From Viridothelium virens (taxonomy: Eukaryota; Ascomycota; Dothideomycetes; Trypetheliales; Trypetheliaceae), in NCBI GenBank assembly GCA_010094025.1, contig ML991857.1, positions 1 through 64,000 on the forward strand: a stretch of DNA of 64,000 nucleotides, written 5' to 3'. Position 1 is the first letter of the stretch, and each line of letters begins with the position of its first letter. Shown here piece after piece: positions 23,101-34,096 of the stretch. The position numbers were made by a program, and so were the translations under genes. The notes beneath the pieces were generated by a model. It did no database searches. It was not told where the DNA came from and saw only the letters and a list, made by a program, of their open reading frames with translations.

Positions 23101-25156
23101 GCCTGATTGACAGAGGTGACGACACCCACAAGTTCACTACGGCAGGCTGGAATGCCTTACATTTCGCTGCTGACGCACCTTCGTGTACACAAAAAACCGA
23201 AATGTTGAAGATTCTGCTGAGAGCTGGCCATGATCCTAACTCCATGAAAGATTGTCTTTTCTCCCCATTCCATCTCCTGTTACTGTGTGGCGCAACGGCG
23301 GAGGAAGTGCGTCTCTTTATTGAGAACGGTGCTGATTGCGACCTACGAAGCTCCGACAAGCGAACTGCCCTTCAAATTGCTTCTCGGTCGAGCGACGACC
23401 TTGATGTCCTAAAGACAGTTTTGGAAGGCGTCCATGACATTAATGTTGGTGACCAATCAGGACAGACCGCCTTACATTTGCTTATGTATCGGGGTAAAGT
23501 GCCTCCAGAGTTTCTCTCTGCATTTTTGGAACGAGGTGCAAATGTCAATGCAGAAGATGAGCATTCGAAAATGCCTCTAGCAATTGCTGCTTCTTGGGGA
23601 CAGGCGGAGACCGTTGAAAGACTTGTAGAAGCTGGCGCTATGATCGACGATGATGATGTCGGCGGCATGACCGCCTTGCATTTTGCAGCACTGAATGGTC
23701 AAAGCTCCAATATTCAGAGTTTACTCAAGAAAGAAGCTGATGCTGAACGGACTGATTTCAAAGGCAATACCGCACTATTCCATGCGTTCGCACATGGGGA
23801 CCTACTCACATGCGAAACTCTTGTGAACTGGTACAAGGCAAACAATCCAAGCATTTTGAAAAGAGCAAATAAGAAGGGAAAGACTCCCTTGAGAAAGGCT
23901 GCTGCTGCTGGCTACACCGGCGCCATAGAAGTCCTCCTGAACACCACAAGCGACGTCGGCATCAACGAAGCAGATAATCGCCTGGGGCATACCCCACTAC
24001 ATGCTGCGGCACGAAGGGGTCACAGTGCCATCGTGCAAAAATTGATTGATTGTGAGGCTGACACTGTCATTAAGGATAGACAAGGTAAGACGGCTTTGCA
24101 GGTCGCTTGCTTAGCATGGAATGAAGATGATATGGAAGGTGACTATGAAGAGGTGCTGCTATCTTTAATGTTAGAGGACCCCGAAACAGCAAGTCAGGAT
24201 CCTATTTTGCTTCACGTCGCAGCGAGTAAAGGCAGTTTGGATATCCTGAGGAGACTGCATGAATTCAATGTCGACTTCAACCGGCAAGACGAGCATGGAT
24301 GGACTGCTTTAGAGTTTGCACGGCAATATGATCAAAAACAAACGATCTATTTTCTTGAGGAGAAGGGAGCCTCCGTCGGCAAGCAACCTAGCAAATGGGA
24401 AATTACGAAACCCCAATATCTACGTGTTTCAGACGACGGTCTTCAAATCAGCTACATTCACAAAGATGAAAAAGGTGAGCAGTATGTTCCATGCTTTGGT
24501 GATGCGGAGTGACTAAATCTGGACAGATCGAGCTTGTGCTCTAACAGACCATCCTCTACCGGCAGGAACGCGGCGATATTATTTTGAAGTGGAGTTGCTT
24601 CGCCTAGCCGGTGAGAAGGGATTTCCTGAGGTCGCCATCGGGCTGTCTGGGAAGCGCAATGCAGTCAAATTATTTAGGTGGCTTCCAGGTTGGCGACGTG
24701 GGGGTCCCACTAGCTGGGGCTACCATGGTGATGACGGTGCTATCGAGTGCTCGACGGAGGATTCAGAGTGGCGTAAAAACGAGAGTAAAAGATACAGGTA
24801 CGGCGACACGGTGGGCTGTGGCTTCGATCGTGACAGACGTGCCATTTTCTTTACTCGGAATGGAGTCAGACTAAGTAAGTCGAAGACCACTCGGTGCCGG
24901 CCCAAAGCTTACAGCTAATCAACATCTAGTGAATGCGGCAAGCACGAATGTCACTGGTCGATTGTACCCGGTGGTGGGTATTAGTGACTCTATTACGTTG
25001 AGAACGAATTTTGGTGCGAGCGAATTCAAGTGGAAGCCGGGCAATATGCGCGATTTTGACGTAGATATCGTCACTGAAGAGGCTCCGGCTACTGACGGAA
25101 AAGAGGAGCAGCAGGCCGCGGCAGGTGCAGAGAGAGGAAACGTTGATCCTAACTGA
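20166..25156 (+). CDS. STAND/NLR-like receptor: N-terminal fungal domain, NACHT, ankyrin repeats, SPRY
   Basis: Exons 20166-24474, 24548-24874 and 24930-25156 encode 1,620 residues. Residues 1-300 form a helical domain like the fungal STAND N-termini (Goodbye-like), with KSAPESIGLAWMGVKLCL. The NACHT NTPase follows: Walker A GRGGCGKS at 352-359 and Walker B IYLVIDALDE at 466-475, then an RPEPEIE sensor-like segment. Residues 760-890 are acidic and disordered. About twelve ankyrin repeats run from roughly 960 to 1,430 (TPIHVACGYG, TALHLL, TPLHAAARRGH). The two small 3' exons add a SPRY domain (RRYYFEVELL, VAIGLS, WGYHGDDG, FFTRNGVRL, GRLYPVVGI) at about 1,437-1,610. Fungal NLR-like proteins sense ligands through the C-terminal repeats and trigger oligomerisation, often in nonself recognition. 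The ligand and effector are unknown. Confidence 0.88.
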
Positions 25157-25288
25157 AATACGGTCCATTAGGAGTCGCCACTATCGAGGAGGCAAGCCAG
25201 ACATTGGCTTGCCCCGTACCTGGTCGTAATCGTGAAAATTAGCCAGTTGAATTATTGATGCAGTACAAGTTCAAACACGAAGAGAAGT

Positions 25289-26117
25289 ATGCCGAATCCC
25301 AATCACGAGACCGATCATGGACATGTATCCATTCCTCTATTCAAGGGTTATCTCAGGACGTATCTAGGAGAAGCTCTTCTTCTGGTCCTTTCCAACGGAC
25401 TATATCCTCGCGGTCTGCTGAAAGGTTATGCTAGTTCACCCAACTTTCTTAGAGGGTTGTTCTCCGGGTTATCCTCCTCGCTGGAGGAAGCTGAATCCAC
25501 TGGAAATTCGGTCATACCTTCCTTCGCAGCGCATAGGTGAGGCCAACGACAAGAGCACGGTCGACATCGTCCACCTTGAAACAAGTACTACTAGGATTTG
25601 TGAGTTCTACGACTCTTTACACAGCTGAGAGGCCTTATATGACGAAATCTTTGAAGATGCTCGTAGTGAAAAGATAGAAGAAGACATCAGAAAGAATCGT
25701 GATACAGACGGACTTATCTTTCAATCCACCCTTTGGTGGAGTGGTCTCGATGCCGCGAATATCTGGAGAATAAATCTAAGCGTCAAAATATGATCCCTCG
25801 AGCAACAATTCATTCTTGACCACCCAAACTATTGGGCCGACAAGGTACCGCAGGTCCAGGAGCTAGCATTCCAGGCTATCGGAAATATCGAACACCACCT
25901 TCAGCCGATGCTCATGAACTCAGAAGCTTTGTACATGCTATTTCCCGCGAGGATTGCATACACGACGCTGAGACGGATCGTTAAGGAAGCTGTCTGGTTG
26001 AGGGTAGTTGCGGAGAAACTCGCGGAGTCGGGAGCCACTGAGTTGGTGAAGAATATCCAGAGGACGAGTATGTGGAGGACGTTCCAGGAACTGGTGGGTA
26101 AGAAATCCTTGGGTTGA
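25289..26117 (+). pseudogene. Decayed host gene of unknown function
   Basis: A chain of protein-like segments on the plus strand. It starts with a frame at 25289 (KGYLRTYLGEALLLVLSNG). It continues through EIFEDARSEKIEEDIRK, TLWWSGLDAANIWRINL and HPNYWADKVPQVQELAFQA. It ends with the helical region around LRRIVKEAVWLRVVAEKLAESG at about 26000. At least two in-frame stops and one frame change interrupt it, and no set of good splice sites removes them all. I do not recognise the family. The intact second half suggests a soluble helical protein. It follows the receptor gene on the same strand within 140 bp. Confidence 0.55.
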
Positions 26118-26917
26118 TTCAGATACCTTATAAATTTGCAAGTCGATCCTGAAACAATTTTCCGTGAAGACGCTACACAACCAATCTGCATCCGATGGCT
26201 TTCGTGGTTAGGTACTCACCCCAGGGACGTTATGTCGACATATTGGGTTTACTAAAGTCGTCTTTTCATTTGGTCAAATCGTACTCTTTCATGAGTCGTC
26301 ATGGCGACCTCTAGACCATATTCCATTGATAGCCATCGCACACGCCTTGACGGTGTATTGCCCCACTTTACTCAGGATGTTTCATCGCTATGTTCCCATA
26401 CAAAATAACCTCTCCATCACCTAACTCGGTTACTGGTGTTAGCGCGCTGACTTGGCAAAATCACGCCCGGCTCATCTCCGGCTCACGCCCGTACCGCCAT
26501 GGCTCATCTGTCCAAGTTTGCTGCGGACGATATGTGGACGATGTACGGATATCGTGCTAATTTGGCTTTAGATCATTTCTTGCTCTCAGTCCTACCGATG
26601 ATAATTTTCGGGTCACTGAGCTCAATGGCTTACTTGGTTTTCGAGTCGAGAAGTGTAATATTTGGGAGAGCTACGGTGCGTAAAAAAGCAGGTTCATATT
26701 GCGAACATTCCTAAGCTGACCATCACAGCCGTCCCTATAAGGTATCTAAAAGAGCTCTTCTTACATAGCATTTTCGCCGAAATTAGATTTTCACGGCGCT
26801 ATACAATATCGAAGGCGAACGCTTCAGCTACTGCAATGGTTGCTCATAACTCATGGATCTCAGTAATACCTCCCAAAATCCAACCATTTGGGCTATCTTC
26901 GAGCAAAGCTAAATGCA
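26118..26917. other. Intergenic with GC-rich repeat
   Basis: About 800 bp between the decayed gene and the 3' end of the dehydrogenase gene. It includes the repeat unit at 26440-26512. A plus frame at 26499-26714 is not supported as a gene. Confidence 0.4.
26440..26512 (+). repeat. GC-rich dispersed repeat, left copy
   Basis: It contains GCGCGCTGACTTGGCAAA, then GGCTCA units and ACCGCCATGGCTCA. The same elements recur in the same order and orientation at 36090-36190, beyond the other end of the UDP-sugar gene group. The family is not known; a non-autonomous DNA element end is possible. Confidence 0.6.
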
Positions 26918-28537
26918 TCATAAGGATTTTCCAATATGTTCCACGCGGAGACCCAGTTTTTGGAGCTCAACAGCGTCAGTGATGTTCCGACCGTCGAACA
27001 CATAGCGCGGTTGTCGCATCGTCTTCGCTACCCGCTCCCAGTCCATTCTCTTCTGTATGGCTGCAGGCATCACAGATGGGTGGTAGACGGCATGAGCCCG
27101 ATGGACATCTTCCTTGGTGGCCCCATTCACCACGGCAGGTTCCACTGGCTGCCTGTTGCTAAATTCGTCCCATTCGGTCAGGATAACAACCGCGTTGACG
27201 TCATGGCAGGCTTGGTAGGCAGTCTCACAGATTGTGATGTTTTCCTCAGTACCCTCGCCGCCATTGCAGACAAGATCGGCCCAAATCTGGTGTTTCGGGA
27301 CCTTTGGGTCGTATAGGGTGATCTGAGCCCCTTCATCAAGCAAGGCTTGGCAAATGGAAATTGCGGGTGATTCGCGTGTGTCGCCCGTGTTCTTCTTGAA
27401 GGCAAAACCAAGGATGGCAATTTTTTTATTTGTCAAGGTAGAGTAAAGGCAGCGAACAATGCGTTGAGCAAATCGGTCCTTCTGATATTCATTCAGTTCG
27501 AGGACGGATGTCCAGTAAGCTGCGATCTCAGGCAGGTGTAGGGTCTCGGCAATGTACGCCAGGCTTAAGATGTCCTTTTTGAAACACGAACCACCAAAGC
27601 CTACAGAGGCGTTTAACATCTTAGGACCAATCCGAAAATCGAGACCCACTGCATTTGACACCTCTTCGATATTGGCACCAGTCGCTTCGCATATCGCGCT
27701 CAATGAGTTGACGTTCGTGATTCGCTGCCCAAGCATTGCATTGGCAGCGAGTTTGGCCAGTTCAGAAGAGAGGAGATGTGTAGTGATGATCTTGCTTTGG
27801 GGTACCCAGGTGCTGTAAAGGTTTCTCAGTGTGTCACAGGCTGATATGCCCGAGGGACTAGACAGCGAGCCGATAAGGATTCGATCAGGCAGGAGTAAGT
27901 CCTTCAGAGCAGTACCTTCAGCAAGGAACTCAGGGTTAGACAGCACTTCGAAATGCACTCCAGGATTCCCTATAGCGTCCAAGATCTCTCGTATTAATCC
28001 TGCTGTCCCCAAAGGCACGGTGCTTTTTTCGACGATGATCTTGTCGGTTTCTGCTACCTCAGCAATCGTCCGTATAGCCGACTCCAGAAAGCCTGTCTCA
28101 GATGCTCTGCCTACCCCTCGCCCACTTGTCTTCGTTGGAGTATTGACAGCGACAAAGATCAAGTCGGCGGCTCCAATGGCGGCTTCTATATCGGTCGTGA
28201 AAAACAGGTTTGGTCGACGCGAAGCAGAGCCATCACGAGCTTCTTGAACGGTCTCAAGTAGACCAGGCTCGAAGATAGGTAATCGGTTGGACTTCCACGC
28301 GCTGATACGACGCTCATTGATGTCCGTAACAGTGACACCGACGCTTGGGTTCTTGCTCGCAATCACAGCTGAGGTTGGTCCGCCCTACAGACTCATTAGC
28401 TGGATCAAGCTTTGGCGGGCCCAAAAAGGCGCACACAAAGCGCGGGATTGACTCACAACGTAGCCTGCGCCAATACAGCAGACATTTCTGACTTTCCACA
28501 ATGGCGAAACGGAATCGCGATGTCCATTGAGCTGCAT
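26918..28537 (-). CDS. UDP-glucose 6-dehydrogenase
   Basis: Exons 28457-28537 and 26918-28384 (minus) give 515 residues. The enzyme oxidises UDP-glucose to UDP-glucuronate with two NAD+ in the cytosol. The Rossmann glycine loop GAGYVGGPTSA spans the intron: exon 1 ends with GAGYV and exon 2 starts with GGPTSA. Further marks are VNTPTK, EKSTVPLGTA, NPEFLAEGTA, the catalytic FGGSCFKKD with Cys294, and GFAFKKNTGDTRESPA. All three domains and the catalytic residues are present and the length is normal. The start at 28537 gives MQLNGHRDSVSPLW; an upstream exon cannot be excluded. It is divergent from the transporter-glycosyltransferase fusion across 1.4 kb. UDP-glucuronate, or UDP-xylose made from it, is a plausible donor for those neighbours. 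Confidence 0.93.
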
Positions 28538-29942
28538 ACCCAACAATGTGATTGAATGTTTCTGCTCTGCGATTGTGCCGGATTGACTGGTTTATGCCAT
28601 GACCCAGAGGTCAAAACGCACTCTTTAAGGAACATGAGCCCAATTGACAAGCTCTTGAACGGGTAGAACGGATTTGTTCAGTTCTTGGCGAGGAGGAGCC
28701 GATGCCATGTTTGCCAAGCCTCGTGTACACTCATTGCAACGACACAGCTTGCAAAGGACCGACACTATGCAGAGCGAGGCCAGCTATGGGGAACGACCAA
28801 GTATGGCAGCACAAATGGCTCGGGAAGCGGCAGAGGACTAGTGTTCACCAGCCACAGGGACGGGCAAGCCACTTGTCGATCTCCGCAGCTAGCGTAGCCG
28901 TTGGATCCGTCTCGCTGGGATTCAAATCTCCATGTCTCGTTTTTGTTCGCACAGTGGTGGAGAGACGTCTCGGTCGCAAATGCAGTCTCGGCAAGGCATA
29001 CCAGATGAGGTTCGGCTATGCATATTGTTTGCCATCTCTTGCGAAGCTTGTTGCATCACCCTTAGCCCTCCTCTCAACGCCTGTTAGCCACTAAGGCTCC
29101 TAATCTGATCGAGGAATTAGCATTAATTATCCTTACCTTGTTGAGGGACTTGTGCCTTATTCGAGGTCGGTAAAGAAGCTTCATGAAGATCAGGCTTGGC
29201 ATGCATGCCAGACAGCTTGAACAACCGCAAAATACTGTTCGTTGGTCTTTCTCCGCGGAACAAAATCGAAATCACTCAAGGCAGACGTCGTCTCCTTCGT
29301 GGATGAATTTTTCCTAGTCGACATCATTAAATACCCACAGTAGGTATCGTGAGCTTCGGTAGAGGAACTATGCCCTTGCATATCATATTCAGCTCGAGCT
29401 ATAGGGTGACTACCGAAGCGACACAATTTCTCTGCATTCTACCCGGGTGCATCTCTCCTATGACCAGAGACGAATGAGGTAGAAACAGATCAGTTCAAAC
29501 TCCTCGGTGCCAAGGCACCAACACTCGCGCTGTACCGTCTGTTCCGTCATCGTCTCGATGATTGCCACAAGCAGCATCAGCTACAACAACGAATGAGACA
29601 CTTCACCGCTCACAGCCACCTCAAACACATACACTAATATTATGCGCCACACATTAAGGCTTGGCAAAAGGTAGTGTATCATGCTCTTCTGGTGCTCGGA
29701 GATCCTTAACGGAGAAAATGCCGTTTTCGTCATTCATGTTTTATCGGTCGACGTTCCGATGAGCCTGCTTTCTGCCATATCAGTCTAATGCTCAGCTCAA
29801 CCCTATTAGTGTCATTAAAATGTTGCCTTCGCTTGTTTTCAAGAACGTAGTTCGAGTCTGAGCTAGAATAAGGCTGTCAGCCTTTCACGCCACTCTATAT
29901 CAAGCCTCTAAGCAGGATCGTCCAACTTCGCGAGCCTTCGAA
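28538..29942. promoter_or_regulatory. Divergent intergenic region between dehydrogenase and fusion gene
   Basis: 1.4 kb shared by two divergent genes of the UDP-sugar island. Only short chance frames are present (the longest, at 28702-29094, has no recognisable family). It should hold both promoters and would allow joint control. Confidence 0.45.
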
Positions 29943-32808
29943 ATGGGTCTCAACGAGCCGCCAAGTGAAGTCTCTGGCATCGACGACAGAATGTTGCCCA
30001 CCACGGCAAGCAACAATGATGAAGTGGTCGGGTTTGACGAAAGTCTCCTTGAGCACAAGCAAGTGCAAGCCGAAGTCGAGAACACCGCTCCCATGACCTC
30101 TGATGTTGATGATGCACAAGAGTACGAGATTTCTACACGAAAGAAGTACAGCTACTTGGCAGCGTACTTTGTGGCAAATCTTTCCCTTACCCTCCTCAAT
30201 AAAGTCATTCTACAGAAGGTACGAATGCGCTTTCTGTATAATCCTCAGACTGACCAGAATCTAGTTTCCTTTCCCTTGGCTTCTTACTACAGTACACGCA
30301 ACCGCGGTTTCGATTGGCTGCTACACCATGCTCAAATGCGGCGTCTTCAAAACGACAAAACTCCATGGACGTGAACATCTGATCTTGCTTGCCTTCTCGG
30401 TCCTGTTTACCGTCAATATCGCTATGTCAAATATATCTCTGTAGGGTTCTCGAAAGGCATCTATTGATTACTTAGCTGATCGCTGAGCAGTGCTCTGGTG
30501 TCTGTGCCATTCCACCAGGTCATGCGGTCAATCTGTCCAGTAATTACCGTGTTTATCTATCGGACATTCTTCCATCGAGGTTACGCTACGCAAACATACC
30601 TTTCTTTGCTCGTCGTCATTCTTGGAGTTGCCTTGACGACTTACGGTGACTACTATTTTACTTTGCTGGGCTTCACACTAACGTTGACGGGCGTCGTCCT
30701 TGCCTCGATGAAGACTATCGTCACCAATCAGCTACTGACAGGCAATCTTTCGCTCCCAGTGTTTGAGCTTTTGTTGCGCATGTCACCTCTTGCTGCTCTA
30801 CAATCTCTATTGATTGCTTTACTCACGGGGGAGGTCTCGAAAGCCCGGCCTTTCCTGAACGCGAAAGATATCAGCCCAACTTTTGGCTTAGTCTTCGCAG
30901 TGAATGCCATCCTAGCATTAGTCTTAAATATTGTATCTTTCCAGGCCAACAAGGTGGCGGGCGCGCTGACGATGGCTGTTTGCGGAAATCTGAAGCAGAT
31001 GCTCTCGGTCCTCCTCGGGGTCGTACTATTCAACCTTGAAGTCTCTCTCTTGAATGGAGCGGGAATGATCACATCACTAGCAGGTGCTGCTTGGTACAGC
31101 AAGGCTGAGCTTGAGGGGAAGAGTAGCAATTTACTATCCCGTGACGGCTGCGATATCGAGCCGAAGTCGTGGACGCAGCTAAGTAACGACATTGTTCGAA
31201 AGTGGGTCGGTAGTAGCAAGATTTACAGTGCTCGCTTCATCTTGGGCTCTATCTACCTCATAGTACTGATTGCCATCATGACATGGACGATGATGACGGT
31301 AAGTGTAGCGGGAACTTCTCCCTCTTGCTTTTCACCTTTGCTGATGCCCATAGAATACCTCTGAATCCATAACTGTTCAGCATTCAACCTCCTCGCGCGC
31401 ACCTGAATTGCATCTTGTAGTGCCTGCGACAAGCAGCAATTTCAATTTATGCCAATTACTGTTTTCTACCGCAGTTCTCGGCTATCCCACACCAACGATC
31501 ATCAACTGGGGTGCGAACAGTGACATTCCACATACAGAGAAAGTATTTCCTATTTTGGCTCAGCTGGAGCAATGGCAAGAGAATGACATCGTGCTCATAG
31601 TCGATGGCTATGATGTGTGGTTTCAACTAGCTCCCGAAGTCTTGCTTCAACGATATTTTGATGCGAACGAGGCTGCCAACGAAAGACTGAGACAAGAATT
31701 CGGTCCCCACCTCGTGCAGCGGCACAATATCCAGCAAACTATTGTTTTCGCAGCTGATAAGCTTTGCTGGCCAGCAAAACCTCGGCGGCCAGCTTGCTGG
31801 GCGGTCCTCGATTCGACTCTAGCCAGCGACGCATTTGGTCCCGAAACTGATCGAGGTGACATGATGCATGACAGACCCAGATGGTTGAACTCCGGAACAG
31901 TCATCGGTCCTGTGCGAGATCTCAAAACCATGTTCAAGGCCTTCACCAAGGATCTCGACATGCCTATCGAGCCTGAGTACCATGGATCGGACCAGATGTA
32001 CCTGGGAGATCTGCAAGGTCGGCAAGACTTTAGTCGCTTTGCAGCTGCTCAACCAGACTATCCTACTTATGGGAATAATCGTATCTGGTCTGAGAGAGAA
32101 TTGCCGCGCATAGAGGCCAGCAGTGACCCTGAGCTTCACATCGGTCTCGACTATGAATCTACCTTGTTCTTCGGCAACGCCGGATATCAAGCTCACTTAT
32201 CCTGGCTGGTACATGGGACGCAACAGCCCCAGGACTACTCCGTCGCTTCAACTCCCAATGGCTCTCGCTCAATAGACTTTCCTGCTGATTTACTTCAATC
32301 GCAACCGCCAAAAGACTTTTTGGGCGATATCATCACCAATGCGGATTTGGAAGCTGCACCATCGTCTTCCTGGCTCGATGTACCGCTTGGCACAAATGTG
32401 ATCACTGGGCAAATCTTTGCTTCGATCCATTTCACCGGCTCAAAAGAACTTCGCGAGCTTTGGTGGAGTCGCATGTGGTTCTTTCCCAGAGCAAAAGAAC
32501 GCCTCCGATTCGCTTCGCTTAAAGGTAGTCAGACAGTCACGGGGCCTATAGGTGGTCAGCAGTTCTGGTGGCCACTGAAGCCAAAAGGTGCGCAAGTAGG
32601 CAGTGCCGTGAGCGATAACGATGTTGTTCTGCCGTGGAATGAGATTTGTAAGGAGCATGAACCTGCCTTGTTTGGTGAGACGCCTTTGGAAGTCAACCTT
32701 CCATTAGAATTCCTGAAACCTGTTGATGCTCCTACGACACTCAATGCTACCAATCACACCATTGAAGAGAATCTTCAGCGTCGAAAAATATCAAACTTAC
32801 GAGCTTGA
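29943..32808 (+). CDS. Nucleotide-sugar transporter fused to a DGYD-type glycosyltransferase
   Basis: Exons 29943-30218, 30265-30440, 30491-31298 and 31354-32808 form one frame of 904 residues. Residues about 70-370 are a TPT/DUF250 nucleotide-sugar transporter (NLSLTLLNKVIL, FPFPWLLTTVHA, SVPFHQVMRS, KQMLSVLLGV, GAAWYSKAEL). A hydrophilic basic linker and one further helix (ARFILGSIYLIVLIAIM) follow at about 400-420. Residues 421-904 are a glycosyltransferase with a DxD-like DGYD at 504-507, PRWLNSGTVIGP, HGSDQ and MWFFPRAKERL. This part is paralogous to the next gene and resembles the PLOD-type glycosyltransferase fold. The linker plus helix looks like the tail and signal anchor of a type II enzyme, so the catalytic part would face the lumen. 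No start codon exists for a separate enzyme upstream of its anchor. The sugar and acceptor are unknown. Confidence 0.85.
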
Positions 32809-34096
32809 TGTGTCACTGCTGGGCGCATCATCGCCCAAAGAGCAAAATCAGCGGGATAATTACATTCGAACCTCGAACTAGGAAACGAAGAGAGAGACAG
32901 TGAAACTCGACTTGAGCCGTCAGCAGAATGTGACCTCGAAGAGCTGTTCAACATGACGCAACGGTCATTCGGGCATGTTCACTAAGACTTGGGCTCCCAA
33001 CCGGCCTACTTCTCAAATTTCTATACCAGAATGTATCCAATCTAATTCTACTTCCACATTTCCGACACGTTACTAGTCATGACCATCAGCATGTAGCAAT
33101 AAGTAAACCCAGCATACCCTCTCACAATACCCCAAATCTGCCAATCCTGAGACCAGAGTCGCCCAAAATCTACAGCATACCGCAGAAGCATACAAAGTCT
33201 ATAGAAACCGCGTCTCACAATACTATTATACTTCCAACACATTACTATGCTTAAGCACATGCTCTCTCACCCAGGACTCATGCTCGTCTCGTGTACAACC
33301 CTATCCGCTCCATTGCCAAATCTCCATCACCACCCTCACCGGAGGCTTCTCCCCTTCTGCTTGCCCCTGCCAAGACCCCAGCCACGTAGTCCTCCGCTCG
33401 GCCCGACCATGGTGGCGCATTGCACCTCATGTGATCGGGTCCGGCCTCGAAAGCGGAAGGCGCAGCCGTCCAGTCCTCTGTGTGATCTGCAATTGTTTGT
33501 GGAGATCTCGATTTGGGAGAAAAGGTACCTGGCAGGATGCTTGGCATTACGTCCCCCAGCGGTGCAGACAGCCGACGGTGGCCGAAGAGGTTGGATTAAT
33601 TAGGTAAAAGGACGGCGTCGGAAGGTTTTCGGGGAGGGGAGTTGTTCGTTGGGCTTGACGGTGTGAAAGCTTACCTAGTAAGTGAGCTGGAAAGCTTGGT
33701 AGGGTGGTGCAGGGGTGATGGGAAAGTCGGGTGTCGGGATGGGCATCTGGACGGGAAGAGACACCGAGGTGCGGGAAGAGTGGACCTGGCGGGGTGGTGG
33801 GGCGATGGATCTACAGGAACGTGGCTTGGTAGGGCTGTGTGTGTGAGTGTGGGGACGGAGAGTGAAGAAGTGAGTGCCGTTGCTCCGATGTCATCTCTAA
33901 TGTTATTCGGATGTGCAGATGTACGGCTGCAGGAACGCATTATTTGTAATTGCTGTTGTGCGATGTAAGGTACAGGTTTTCTTATCCACTTTTCTTTGCT
34001 CTCGGTGAGAATTTGCTGTCAGCCATTGCTTTTACATTATCTCTGTCTGCTTTCTTACGGAGGTGGAAACACTGTCGTTCTGTTCTTCTGACTTAG
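32809..34096. other. Intergenic
   Basis: About 1.3 kb between the fusion gene and the second glycosyltransferase. It has no supportable gene. The last 400 bp are G- then T-rich and would carry the promoter of the second enzyme. Confidence 0.4.

Noticed and set aside
26499-26714. Plus frame of 71 codons with hydrophobic stretches
   Set aside because: It starts inside the dispersed repeat and has no continuation or family match.
28900-28935. GGATTCAAATC resembling a tRNA T loop
   Set aside because: No matching A box or cloverleaf could be drawn.
31354-32808. Independent glycosyltransferase gene starting inside the fusion gene
   Set aside because: There is no start codon before the predicted anchor helix in the right frame; the only Met residues nearby are inside the helix. 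The fusion explains the frame and phases better.
33247-33968. Several frames of 70-118 codons between the fusion gene and the second glycosyltransferase
   Set aside because: They overlap on both strands and are biased in composition, with no family-like segment.
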